Source: Pseudomonas brassicacearum
Lineage (GTDB): Bacteria > Pseudomonadota > Gammaproteobacteria > Pseudomonadales > Pseudomonadaceae
Assembly (NCBI RefSeq): GCF_003732265.1
Contig: NZ_MOBK01000008.1
Span: 62,001 to 126,000 of the forward strand
Direction: 5' to 3'
DNA length: 64,000 nucleotides
The position numbers and the translations under genes were made by a program. The notes under the pieces are model-generated. The model saw nothing but the letters and a program-made list of their open reading frames with translations, was not told the DNA's origin and ran no database searches. Shown here in pieces: positions 25,250 to 35,300 of the stretch. How positions within the stretch are numbered: position 1 is the stretch's first letter; every line of letters begins with the position of its first letter.

Positions 25250-26389
25250 ATGACGACTGAACGCGATCACCGAATCGACTTTTTCCGTGGCTTGGCACTG
25301 ATCTTCATTTTCTGGGATCACGTGCCCCACAACCCCTTGGGTCAAATCACCCTGCGTAATTTCGGCTTCAGCGATGCGGCGGAAATCTTCGTGTTTCTGG
25401 CCGGTTATGCGGCGGTCCTGGCCTACGGCAAGATCCTCGCGCGCGACGGTTATCTGATCGCCTGCGTGAAGATCCTGCGTCGCGCGTGGGTGCTGTACGT
25501 GGTGCATATTTTCCTGTTGGCGATGCTGATGGGCATCGTGTTTTTCGCCAACAGCCACGTGGAAACGCGGGATCTGGTCGAGGAAATGGGCTTGCGCCAC
25601 TTCATCACCAACCCGCAGCAGGCGTTGACGGATGAGTTGCTGCTGCGCTTCAAACCGAACCTGATGGACCCGTTGCCGCTGTACATCGTGCTGCTGGCCG
25701 GGTTGCCGCTGGTGCTGCCGATGCTGGTGCGCAAGGCGTGGGCGGTGGTGGCGGTGTCGTTGACCGTTTACCTGCTGGCGCCTTCCTTTGGCTGGAACCT
25801 GGCCGCGATAAAGGACGGCGTCTGGTACTTCAACCCGGTCACCTGGCAACTGCTGTTTGTGCTCGGTGGCGCGGCGGCGATTCACGGGCAGAAGCCCCGG
25901 TCGGCCGAGACGCGTCCGCTACTGCGCCAGCCGTTGTTTGTCAGTGCCGCGATTTATGCGGTGCTGGCCGGAGTGATTACCGTGTCCTGGCGCTGGCCGC
26001 AAATACATGACGCGCTGATGCCCTCCCAACTGAGCAACCTGCTGTACCCGATCAGCAAGACCGACCTGTCGCCGGTACGCCTGCTGCACTTTCTGGCGCT
26101 GGCGTATGTCACGGCGAAACTGTTGCCGGACACGGGCTGGACGCAACACTGGCTGGCCCGGCAATGCTCGCGCATGGGGCGTTACTCGCTGGAGGTGTTC
26201 TGTCTCGGCGTGTTGCTGGCGCCGTTGGCGGACATGGTCAATGCCCTGACCGACGATGCGTTTGCCATGCAGGTTTTCACTGCGCTGGTGGGCGCCGGGT
26301 TGATGGGGTTGTTGGCGGTCTGGCTGGAGTTCAATAAACGCCTCAACTCACCGAACTTTTGTGGCGAGCGAGCTCGCTCGCCACAGTAG
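25250..26389 (+). CDS. OpgC-like acyltransferase domain membrane protein
   Basis: 379 residues from the ATG at 25250, with about ten hydrophobic helices. The N terminus (RDHRIDFFRGLALIFIFWDH) and FGFSDAAEIFVFLAGYAAVLAYG are typical of OpgC proteins, which succinylate osmoregulated periplasmic glucans in the inner membrane. The last eight or so codons are not protein-like: they lie inside a perfect REP palindrome (26361-26384), whose end supplies the TAG stop. The ancestral stop has probably been replaced by the insertion. The gene is divergent from the Gtr-like gene. Confidence 0.88.
   Translation: MTTERDHRIDFFRGLALIFIFWDHVPHNPLGQITLRNFGFSDAAEIFVFLAGYAAVLAYGKILARDGYLIACVKILRRAWVLYVVHIFLLAMLMGIVFFANSHVETRDLVEEMGLRHFITNPQQALTDELLLRFKPNLMDPLPLYIVLLAGLPLVLPMLVRKAWAVVAVSLTVYLLAPSFGWNLAAIKDGVWYFNPVTWQLLFVLGGAAAIHGQKPRSAETRPLLRQPLFVSAAIYAVLAGVITVSWRWPQIHDALMPSQLSNLLYPISKTDLSPVRLLHFLALAYVTAKLLPDTGWTQHWLARQCSRMGRYSLEVFCLGVLLAPLADMVNALTDDAFAMQVFTALVGAGLMGLLAVWLEFNKRLNSPNFCGERARSPQ
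26361..26384. repeat. REP-type perfect palindrome at the 3' end of the opgC-like gene
   Basis: A 24-bp perfect palindrome starts GTGGCGAGCGAG and ends CTCGCTCGCCAC. It resembles the fused outer ends of two REP arms. It is read as protein (CGERARSPQ) before the stop. Confidence 0.75.
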
Positions 26390-26404
26390 ATTTCGCCAGC
26401 CAAT

Positions 26405-26436
26405 AAAAAGCCCCGGTCAATGGACCGGGGCTTTTT
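26405..26436. terminator. Bidirectional Rho-independent terminator
   Basis: A perfect 14-bp stem (AAAAAGCCCCGGTC / GACCGGGGCTTTTT) with a four-base loop gives T runs on both strands. It serves the convergent opgC-like and amino-acid permease genes. Confidence 0.9.
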
Positions 26437-26455
26437 GCATTTCAAGCGTTACGTC

Positions 26456-27877
26456 TTAAGAAGCCGAACGCACCGCACCGTGCGACACATTGGTCGGTTG
26501 CAACTTGAACACATAGAACAACACCGTCAGCAGCACCAGGAACGCCGGGCCGACATACAGCGCCACGCGGGTGTCCGGGAAGTACGCCATCAGGCCGACC
26601 ACCAGCACCAGGAACGCCAGCGCCAGGTACGAGCTGACCGGGTACAGCCACATCTTGTATTTGAGCCCGGCACGTTCGCTGGCGCTCAGGCCTTGGCGGA
26701 ATTTGAGCTGGGCCAGCAGGATCATCACCCAGGTCCAGATCGCGCCGAAGGTGGCAATCGCGGTGACCCAGACGAAGACTTTTTCAGGCACCAGGTAGTT
26801 GAGCAACACGCCGAGCAGCAACGCCCCCATCGACAGCAGCAAGGCACGACGCGGTACGCCGTTGCTCGAGGTCTTGGCGAAACCGGCCGGGGCCTGGCCG
26901 TTCTGCGCCAGGCTGTAGAGCATGCGCCCGGTGCTGAAGATGCCGCCGTTGCAGGACGACAGCGCGGCGGTGATCACCACGAAGTTGATGATGCCGGCGG
27001 CGGTCTTGATGCCCAGACGCTCGAACGTCATCACGAACGGACTGCCCTGGGTGCCGATTTCGTTCCACGGGTAGATCGACAGAATCACGAACAGTGCACC
27101 GACGTAGAACAGCAGGATCCGCCAGAACACCGAGCCGATGGCATCCGGGATGGTCTTCTGCGGGTTCTTGGCTTCACCGGCGGTCAGGCCAATCATCTCG
27201 ACGCCAAGGTAGGCGAACATGACCATTTGCAGCGACATCAACACGCCTTGCACGCCATTAGGCATGAAACCGCCGTGGGCCCAGAGATTGGAAACCCCCA
27301 GCGCCACACCGTCGTTACCAAAGCCGAACGCGATCACACCGATGCCGCCGACCACCATCGCAATGATGGTGACGATCTTGATCAGGGCGAACCAGAACTC
27401 GAATTCACCGAAGGCTTTGACCGCGATCAGGTTGATGGTGCCCATGCTGATCAACGCCGACAGCGCCCAGATCCAGCGCGGCACATCGGGGAACCAGACG
27501 CCCATGTACACCGCCACGGCAGTGATTTCCGCGACGCAGGTCACCAGCCACAGGAACCAGTAGTTCCAGCCAGTCAGGAAGCCCGCCAAGGGGCCGAGGT
27601 AGTCTTGGGCGTAACGGCTGAACGAGCCGGCGACCGGGTTGTGCACGGCCATCTCGCCGAGGGCGCGCATGATTACCAGAATCGCCAGACCACCGATGAT
27701 GTACGAGAGCATGATCGCCGGGCCGGCCATTTCGATGGCCTTGGCCGAACCCAGGAACAGGCCGACGCCGATACAGGCACCGAGTGCCATCAAGCGAATA
27801 TGCCGTTCGCCGAGTTCGCGTTTAAGCGGGCCGCCCTGAGCGGTCTCGCCGTGGGGCAGGTGATTGCCAGCAGGCAT
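26456..27877 (-). CDS. AAT/APC family amino-acid permease (ProY-like)
   Basis: 473 residues with 12 predicted helices. The AAT-family start is plain: LKRELGERHIRLMALGACIGVGLFLG, with GSFSRYAQDYLGPLAGFLTGWNYWF after it. It is close to the ProY/GabP/AroP group of proton-coupled amino-acid importers, and proline or histidine are plausible substrates, but none can be fixed from sequence. The ATG at 27877 has GAGGA seven nt upstream. It is transcribed alone from a 470-bp AT-richer upstream region. Confidence 0.9.
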   Translation of the reverse strand: MPAGNHLPHGETAQGGPLKRELGERHIRLMALGACIGVGLFLGSAKAIEMAGPAIMLSYIIGGLAILVIMRALGEMAVHNPVAGSFSRYAQDYLGPLAGFLTGWNYWFLWLVTCVAEITAVAVYMGVWFPDVPRWIWALSALISMGTINLIAVKAFGEFEFWFALIKIVTIIAMVVGGIGVIAFGFGNDGVALGVSNLWAHGGFMPNGVQGVLMSLQMVMFAYLGVEMIGLTAGEAKNPQKTIPDAIGSVFWRILLFYVGALFVILSIYPWNEIGTQGSPFVMTFERLGIKTAAGIINFVVITAALSSCNGGIFSTGRMLYSLAQNGQAPAGFAKTSSNGVPRRALLLSMGALLLGVLLNYLVPEKVFVWVTAIATFGAIWTWVMILLAQLKFRQGLSASERAGLKYKMWLYPVSSYLALAFLVLVVGLMAYFPDTRVALYVGPAFLVLLTVLFYVFKLQPTNVSHGAVRSAS

Positions 27878-28350
27878 AGGGACATCCTCGTCTTGTTATT
27901 GGATATAGCCACCGAGTGTCGAAGCGCTGACGGATAAGCCATTGCTTGCCTGAAACCGGCCTTACTTCGTGAGCAGGACCGTCCTGTAGGACAAAACCTC
28001 GAGGATCAGCGGGACGTGCAGTATAAAAAGCATTGCTCAGGTGTTTTCACTCTATAAACCACAAATTACAGCCACAACTCTCGGTAAAAGACGGATTTAT
28101 GGAGAGGCTTTAACTGGCTAAAAGTGATTTCACCCGTTGCAGAAAACGGCGCCGAGTATTGCACAGCATTGGTGCATCGTCATGCCCAGACCTTCTCCGA
28201 ATTTACCCGACCAGGTGTCTAGTACAGCTATTTCAGACCACAGAAACTGTTCCTTCAGTTGTTTCAGACATTTCACTCATAAGTTGAAGCCACGCAGAAA
28301 CGAAGGCATGGCTAAGGTGAATTGGACTATCAGCTCAAGGACGCAAAGGA
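27878..28350. other. Intergenic region between permease and RAYT gene
   Basis: No convincing gene is seen on either strand. The part next to the permease (about 28015-28095) is richer in A and T and probably holds its promoter, but I cannot fix -35 and -10 boxes. The part next to the transposase gene carries no clear REP arm. Confidence 0.5.
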
Positions 28351-28809
28351 ATGCATCCACGCCCAAATTCGCACCTGCTGCGCCATGGACGCTGTTCGGA
28401 GCCCGACAGGGCCTATCTCATCACTGCAGTTACTCATCAGCGCCGTTGCATCTTCACCGACTGGCAAATGGGCCGTTTGTTGGTCGCCGAGCTCAGGCGA
28501 GCCCACGAAGAGAAATGGGTCAATTCGATAGCCTGGGTTGTCATGCCGGATCATTTCCATTGGCTGGTGCAACTCAAACAACGCACCCTGGCGCAACTCA
28601 TGCAAGCCATCAAATCACGCAGCACACTCACCATTAACCAGGCATCAAATTGTCGAGGAGCCTTCTGGCAAACCGGCTATCACGACCGTGCAATCCGCGA
28701 TGGCGAGGAACTCCTGCCGTTCGCCCGATACATAGTTGCCAACCCGTTGCGTGCAGGACTAGTGGAAAAAATGGGTGATTACCCGCTATGGGATACCTGC
28801 TGGTTGTAA
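28351..28809 (+). CDS. REP-associated tyrosine transposase (RAYT)
   Basis: A single-strand transposase of the IS200-like HuH group that is thought to mobilise REP/REPIN elements. It has 152 residues; the metal-binding pair is H68 and H70 in MPDHFHWLVQL. The RAYT signature is in FARYIVANPLRAGLV, which includes the catalytic Tyr candidate, and GAFWQTGYHDRAIRDGEE is also typical. A REPIN begins 25 nt after its stop codon, the arrangement expected for a RAYT and its cognate element. AAGGA lies 10 nt upstream of the ATG. Confidence 0.93.
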   Translation: MHPRPNSHLLRHGRCSEPDRAYLITAVTHQRRCIFTDWQMGRLLVAELRRAHEEKWVNSIAWVVMPDHFHWLVQLKQRTLAQLMQAIKSRSTLTINQASNCRGAFWQTGYHDRAIRDGEELLPFARYIVANPLRAGLVEKMGDYPLWDTCWL

Positions 28810-28834
28810 CACCTACCAAAGGTCACCTAACCCC

Positions 28835-28967
28835 CTGTGGCGAGGGAGCTTGCTCCCGCTCGGCTGCGCAGCAGTCGTAAAACCTGCGACCCCATTTGCC
28901 TGAAAAACCACGATTGCCTGGGTTAGGGCCGCTTCGCAGCCCAGCGGGAGCAAGCTCCCTCGCCACA
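28835..28967. repeat. REPIN next to the RAYT gene, GTGGCGAGGGAGCTTGC type
   Basis: Left arm 28835-28878 and right arm about 28927-28967 are inverted copies starting CTGTGGCGAGGGAG and ending CTCCCTCGCCACA. The inner parts GGCTGCGCAGCAGTCGT and GCCGCTTCGCAGCCC match those at 5867, 44995 and 55412 closely. This is probably the element family moved by the adjacent transposase. Confidence 0.9.
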
Positions 28968-29062
28968 AAAAACAAAAAAGATTGAAAAATTATGCACTCA
29001 CAATTTTTTCACCATCGCCAACCACCGTCTAAGCTTCAGACAAGTCAGATCAATCTGCGTGA

Positions 29063-32000
29063 ATGGATCAATCGACTATGGGCGCTTTGTGGCAAACCGA
29101 TACGAGTAAAACTGTGGTCCCGACTGAACGTGTGGATGAAGCGCCATCACCTGAAAAACCTCGCACCAGTCGTGTCAAACACGGCTGGAAGGCGTTCTGG
29201 TTGTTGCTGCTGATTATCGCGATTGTCGTGGGATTGGCGGCCGCCAAGGAAATGCGCACCTCGAAATTTCAATCCCGCGAAGTCAGCAAATTTGCCGCAT
29301 CCCTGAGCTACAAATTGGAGCCAGGCCCCAGCGACGCCATTCGTTACCCTGGCGCCGGGCCTTTTGATTTGCGTCTGGGCTACAGCTCACTGGATGAGTT
29401 CCTGCCCCGGTTGCTCAAGCGCGATTATGTGATTTCAGCCCAAACCCGTTTTTCCCAAAAGTTGATGGATTACAGCGGCAAGGGCCTTTTCGTGCCCTAC
29501 TCCGAGAAAATCCAGGCCGGCCTGTCGATCACCGACTGCCGTGCCTTGCCGCTGTACCAGTTCAAATACCCACAACAGCTTTATTCAAGCTTTGATGCGA
29601 TCCCGCCAGTGGTGGTCAGCAGCCTGTTGTTCATCGAGAACCGCTTCCTGCTCGACCCCAAGCAACCCCTGGCCAACCCCGCCGTGGACTGGCCGCGCTT
29701 CGGCATGGCCGCATGGTCGCAGGTGGCCAAGTTGATTCACCTGCCGGGCCAGTCGGCGGGCGGCAGTACTCTGGCGACACAGCTTGAAAAGTATCGGCAT
29801 TCGCCCGATGGCCTGACCGTGTCGGGCGCGGAAAAGATCCGGCAGATGATTTCCGCCACCGTGCGCGCCTATCAGGCCGGTCCGGAAACCCTCGACGCCC
29901 GGAAAAATGTGGTGCGCGACTACCTCAACAGCGTGCCGCTGTCCGCCGTGCCCGGCCACGGTGAAGTGCATGGCATGGCCGAAGGGTTGCGCGTCTGGTA
30001 TGGCGCCGACTTCGACAAGGCCAACGAGACGCTGAACAGCCCTGACACCGACCCAAAGACCATGGCCGCCAAAGGCCTGGCCCTGCGTGAAATGCTCTCA
30101 TTGATGATTGCCCAGCGCCGCCCTTCCCACTACCTGACCAAGGGCCGTGATGAACTGGCCGATCTCACCGACAGCCACATTCGCCTGCTGGCCCAGAACA
30201 ACGTGATCGATGCGCCTTTCGCGGCGGCGGCGTTGGCCAGCAAGGTCACGTATCGCGACTGGCAAACCCAGCCGACCATTCAACCGATCGAAACCAACAA
30301 AGGCATCAGCGTGGCGCGCAGTCGCCTGGGCGGGTTGCTCAATCGTCCGCTGTACGACCTTGATCGCCTCGACCTGTCCGCCACCAGCACCCTGCAAGGC
30401 GACCTGCAAACCAAGGCCACCGAGTACCTCAAGCATCTGGCCGACCCGGCGTTTGCCACGCAGATCGGCTTGATGGGCGAACGCCTTCTCACCCCCACCA
30501 GCACCACTCAGGTGCGCTACAGCTTCACCCTGTTTGAACTGACGCCGGACGGCGCGCGCGTACGCATCCAGACCGACAGCACCGACCAGCCGTTCGATAT
30601 CAACGAAGGCAGCAAGCTGGAACTGGGCTCCACGGCGAAAATGCGCGTACTCACCACCTACCTGCAAATCATCGCCGAGCTGCACGATAAATATGCCGGG
30701 ATGACCGTCCCTGAACTGAAAAAACTCGACGTCCCCGACCAGGACCGCCTGAGCCGCTGGGCCGTCGACTACCTGATCGAGAACAAAGACCGCAACCTGC
30801 CGGCGATGCTCGGCGCGGCGCTGGATCGCAAATACTCGGCCAGCCCTGGCGAAGCGTTTTTCACCGGGGGCGGCTTGCACGTGTTCCATAACTTCCGCAA
30901 GGAAGATAACGGCCGCATACCGACCTTGCGCGATGCCCTGCGCGAATCCATCAACCTGCCGTTCATCCGGCTGATGCGCGACCTGGTGCGCTACACCACC
31001 TATTCCGGCCCCAACAGCAGCGCCGAACTGCTCAAGGACGACCGAGACCCACGGCGTCAGGAGTACCTGGCCAACTTCGCCGACCGCGAAGGCACCTCGT
31101 TCCTGCTGAAATTCTGGAAAAAGTACAAAAACAAGGACACCCAGGCACGGCTCGACACCTTCCTCGACGGAATGCGCCCGACGCCGATCCGCATGGCAGC
31201 GGTGCACCGGTATCTGCGGCCACAGGCCAGCCAGGAAAGCTTCAACACCTTTGTGCGCTCGCACCTCAAAGGCGCCAAGCTCACCGAAAAACTCACTGAC
31301 GAACGCCTGCAACGGCTGTACGAAAGTTACAGCCCTGGCGCCTACGACTTGCCGGACCAGGGCTTCATCGCCAAGGTTCACCCACTGGACCTGTGGCTGA
31401 TGGGCTATCTGCTGAACAACCCTGACGCCAAGTGGAGCCAGATCGTAAAAGCCAGTCAATTCGAACGTCAGGAAGTCTATAGCTGGCTGTTCAAAAGCCG
31501 GCACAAGGGCGCCCGCGACAGCCGTATCCGCACCATGCTCGAGATCGAAGCCTTCCTCGACATCCACCAGCGCTGGCAGAAAGTCGGCTATCCGTTCGAT
31601 CACCTGGTGCCGTCGCTGGCCACGGCCATCGGCAGCTCCGGCGACCGTCCGGCAGCGTTGGGCGAGTTGATCGGCACCATTCTCAACGATGGCGTGCGCA
31701 TGCCGACACTGCGCATCGACACGCTGCATTTCGCGGCTGATACGCCGTATGAAACCAAACTGATCAATGACCCGGTCGCGGGCAAACGGGTGATGCCGTC
31801 CGAAGTCGCCGCCGCCATGCGCGAAGCCCTGTCGCAAGTGGTAGACGCCGGTACAGCGAAACGTGTGTCCGGCAGTTTCACCCTGCCCGATGGCAAACCG
31901 TTGGCAATGGGCGGCAAGACCGGCACCGGCGACAACCGCATTTCAGCCATCGGTTCCGGCGGGCAGGTCATCAGTTCGAAATCCCTGAACCGCACGGCGA

Positions 32001-32194
32001 CCTTCGTGTTCTACATCGGCGATCACCATTTCGGCACCCTCACCGCTTTCGTACCGGGTCGTTCGGCCGAAACGTTCACCTTCACCTCGGCGTTGCCGGT
32101 GCAGGTACTCAAGGGCATGGCGCCGATTCTGACGCCTTACCTGCAACCCGCCAGCAACACCGGTTGCCTGCCCGTTGAAGTCGTACGGCGTTAA
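29063..32194 (+). CDS. Divergent class A penicillin-binding protein (transglycosylase/transpeptidase)
   Basis: An inner-membrane, periplasm-facing peptidoglycan synthase of 1043 residues, longer than standard PBP1a/1b. One membrane helix is at about 46-63. The glycosyltransferase (GT51) region (about 190-320) keeps a Glu in FIENRFLLD and GGSTLATQLEK, with a later VVRDYLN and GMAEGLRVWYG. The transpeptidase region has the SxxK motif GSTAKMR, a SIN (SxN) motif in RESINLPF, and GGKTGTGDN as KTG. Thus all three active-site boxes remain. Extra sequence lies between the SxN and KTG boxes (about 300 residues). The ATG is the first after an in-frame TGA, but no strong Shine-Dalgarno is seen. It precedes the NEL toxin gene by 167 nt on the same strand. 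Confidence 0.85.
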   Translation: MDQSTMGALWQTDTSKTVVPTERVDEAPSPEKPRTSRVKHGWKAFWLLLLIIAIVVGLAAAKEMRTSKFQSREVSKFAASLSYKLEPGPSDAIRYPGAGPFDLRLGYSSLDEFLPRLLKRDYVISAQTRFSQKLMDYSGKGLFVPYSEKIQAGLSITDCRALPLYQFKYPQQLYSSFDAIPPVVVSSLLFIENRFLLDPKQPLANPAVDWPRFGMAAWSQVAKLIHLPGQSAGGSTLATQLEKYRHSPDGLTVSGAEKIRQMISATVRAYQAGPETLDARKNVVRDYLNSVPLSAVPGHGEVHGMAEGLRVWYGADFDKANETLNSPDTDPKTMAAKGLALREMLSLMIAQRRPSHYLTKGRDELADLTDSHIRLLAQNNVIDAPFAAAALASKVTYRDWQTQPTIQPIETNKGISVARSRLGGLLNRPLYDLDRLDLSATSTLQGDLQTKATEYLKHLADPAFATQIGLMGERLLTPTSTTQVRYSFTLFELTPDGARVRIQTDSTDQPFDINEGSKLELGSTAKMRVLTTYLQIIAELHDKYAGMTVPELKKLDVPDQDRLSRWAVDYLIENKDRNLPAMLGAALDRKYSASPGEAFFTGGGLHVFHNFRKEDNGRIPTLRDALRESINLPFIRLMRDLVRYTTYSGPNSSAELLKDDRDPRRQEYLANFADREGTSFLLKFWKKYKNKDTQARLDTFLDGMRPTPIRMAAVHRYLRPQASQESFNTFVRSHLKGAKLTEKLTDERLQRLYESYSPGAYDLPDQGFIAKVHPLDLWLMGYLLNNPDAKWSQIVKASQFERQEVYSWLFKSRHKGARDSRIRTMLEIEAFLDIHQRWQKVGYPFDHLVPSLATAIGSSGDRPAALGELIGTILNDGVRMPTLRIDTLHFAADTPYETKLINDPVAGKRVMPSEVAAAMREALSQVVDAGTAKRVSGSFTLPDGKPLAMGGKTGTGDNRISAIGSGGQVISSKSLNRTATFVFYIGDHHFGTLTAFVPGRSAETFTFTSALPVQVLKGMAPILTPYLQPASNTGCLPVEVVRR

Positions 32195-32361
32195 CAGAAC
32201 CGGCTGTGTTTGAAGGGGTGGTAATTAATTATTTTCGGCATTGATAATTCCAATGTCTTGAAGGGACAAACACTGACTTAACAGCAGTAATTCAAACTTT
32301 TACTTTGAGCCTCGGGCGTTAGGCTGGTCACTCCACTTAACGCTCAAGGTTCATTAAAAGC

Positions 32362-35300
32362 ATGACTGACTTACACGGACGTATATCAGCGCTACCGATA
32401 CCGGGGGCCGATGACGATAAAGGTCGCCACTACGCGTTTATCAAGAGCCGTATCCATCCCGCGTTCAAGGACGCTTCAGTGCGACGGATTCGGGAACTGA
32501 GCCTCACACAAACGGCTTCAGGGTATTGGGTACAGGCCACCAGGGATTTCGATCACACGCCGTTACAAGAAGCCAACCTCAAACTCTGGGCCGCTCAAAA
32601 CACCGTCGACCGGGTGTTGGACAAGGTGCAAGGCGTTTACGAATTCGCAGAACCGTTGCTGACCGAGGCGTTGCTGAAACAGTACGGTGTCGACGTCGAT
32701 GTAAAGACCACTTACCTGCACCTTTATCTACCCAAAGCGCTTCCCTGGTATGCCAGCAACATCAACGGTGTAGTGACCCGAACCGTTTCACTGCTGGACG
32801 CGGCCCTGCATAATTTCTCGAGCAAGGAAACCTGCGAGGTCGACTCGAACTTCATCAGCCAGCCCGATGCCCGCGGGCATTTCGACATCCTGCCGATCAA
32901 ACGTAAAATGTCCATCGCCCGGTTTCAGGCTCTGTGCCGCGAGCTGGACATTGGTGCGCGGTACACGAAATACCTCGAAGAGCAGTTGCGGCCCAGGGAT
33001 GGCCTCGCCCAGTTTGTTTTGAAACACAAGATTGTCGAGAGCGAGAAATCCGCGTTTAAAGCGGCCGCCAGACTGGCTGTCCTGAAGGGCGACATCGACG
33101 CCGATGCCGGTGACCTGATCCTGATGATGCTCGACGGCCAGCGCAACCTCACCCGCAAAGGCCGAATCATGCAATTCGCCAACCTGTCGATTCTCGACAG
33201 CGTGCTGACCGGGATCGTATTGATTACCCCGGATCTGGACCGGGCCCGTGAGGTTGTGCCGATATTCGCTTACGTCCCGCAAGACCCTGAGCACCCACTG
33301 AAAGAGTACCCCTCGACCGTCGCTTTCATGGATGAAATGACACGTCAGCTGCGCGACAACAACGTCATATCGTCCACCGGCATGACCTACCAGCAATATT
33401 TCAGCCGGTTCGTCGATCAATCCGATCGAGGGCACTTTTTCGGCGGGCTGCAACAACGTCTGTTCGAAGTGAAATGGCATCAGAAAGAACCGCTGGACCA
33501 GAGACCGAGCTGGCGGGAAGTGGCCGTCACTGACCCTCATCTGCATTTCAGTATCGCACCGTTCACCGGTGAGCTCTGGGAGTACTTGTTTGAGCAAAAG
33601 CTCAACAAGGTCCTCAATGACGCCCGGCACATCGCCGTGTCCACCGCCGATGCCGATACCAAAGCCCGATGGGCCTGGTGGGAGAATTTCAAGAAAATCG
33701 TCTCGGACATCTTCAACATCGCTCTGATGGTCGTAACGCCGTTCGTTCCCGGACTCGGTGAGCTGATGATGGGCTACATGGCTTATCAGATGGCCAGCGA
33801 CACCATCGAAGGTATCGTCGACATGACCCTGGGGCTGTGGACCGAAGCCACCGAACACATCGTCGGCGTGGCCACGGATTTTCTTCAGCTCGCAGCATTT
33901 GCCGCCGGCGCGCAGATCGGCGCGCTGGTACGCCTGAAACTGTCGCCGCTGATCGAAGGCATGAAACCGGTCACGCTGCCCAACGGCGAACCCCGGCTAT
34001 GGAACCCCGACCTCAAACCTTATGAGTGGCCCGATGTGCAGTTATCGCAGGACTCCAGACCCGACGCGCAGGGGCTGCATGCCCACGAAGGCGAGGATGT
34101 TCTGCCACTAAATGGCAAACACTACGCCGTGCAAAAGGATCCGCAAACCGGCAACTACCGCGTCAAACACCCGCATCGCGACAATGCTTATCTGCCCGAG
34201 CTGAAACACAACGGCCTCGGCGCGTGGACTCATGAAGCCGAGAACCCGCGAACCTGGGATCGCCCGACGTTGATGCGCCGTCTCGGCCACGCCGTGAAGG
34301 GCTTCAGTGACGCGCAGCTCGAAGACGTTCGCATCGCCAGCGGCACCGACGACGGTGCGCTGCGCCGGATGTACGTCGACAACACGGCCCCGCCACCGTT
34401 ACTGGACGACAGCCTCACCCGTTTGAACATCCAGCGCCAGGCCCGCCAGGCCATCGAAAGGATTCGATCGGGTCAGCCCCTGGATCCTTCCTCCTACTGG
34501 TTTGAACCGCTGGTGACTTACCTGGACGGCTGGCCTGCGGATAAAGCCCTGAAGGTCTACGAAAACGCTGACAGGAGCGGCCGGTTCCGTCAGTACGGCA
34601 ATGCCGATGCGACCGACGAGCAAACGCTGTCCACCAGTTTGTCCAACCTCATGAGCGACCGATTTGCGCCAGGTCTTGTCGAGTTTCTCAGCGAAGAAGA
34701 GCTGCAAGCCATGCTCGGCCGGTCCACCGCCAAACGTGAACGGGTGCAAGCATTGCGTAATCGACTGGCGGATGAAGCCAGTCGAATGGACGCTGACATC
34801 GTCAATCAGCTTTACCAAGGGGCTCAGGCGTCCAACGATCCGCAGCTAAGACTCATACGCCAGACCTTTCCCGAGCTGCCGTCCCGCGCGGCAGAATCGC
34901 TGCTGAACAGTGCCGACGCTGCCGACCTCAAGCGCATGGCCCAAGAGCAGCAACTGCCGTTGAGCCTCAAGAGCCGCGCCCGTGAGGCGGCATTCGAAGC
35001 CCGGACCAATCACGCCTACGAAGGATTCCACGACGGCGCGCAGTGGGTGGCGGAAACCGAAAGCCTGGTGCTGAACGCCTTGAGGATTCATACCGACACG
35101 TTCGCGCAATTGCGCATCGAGGTTCGCGAAGGCAACGATGCCGGCCCCTTGCGCAGCCGTGTGGGTGTCGAGAACGCATCGATGGTCCGGGTGCTGGTCA
35201 AGGATGATGTCAACCGGTTCGAAGTCTGGGACGGCGACAACCACAAACTGCACGACGCCACTGATTTTTACGAAGCCGTCCTCAACGCCATGCCGAAAAA

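Noticed and set aside
26420..27937. A 505-codon plus-strand frame opposite the ProY-like permease
   Set aside because: Same reasoning: shadow of a real 12-helix transporter gene.
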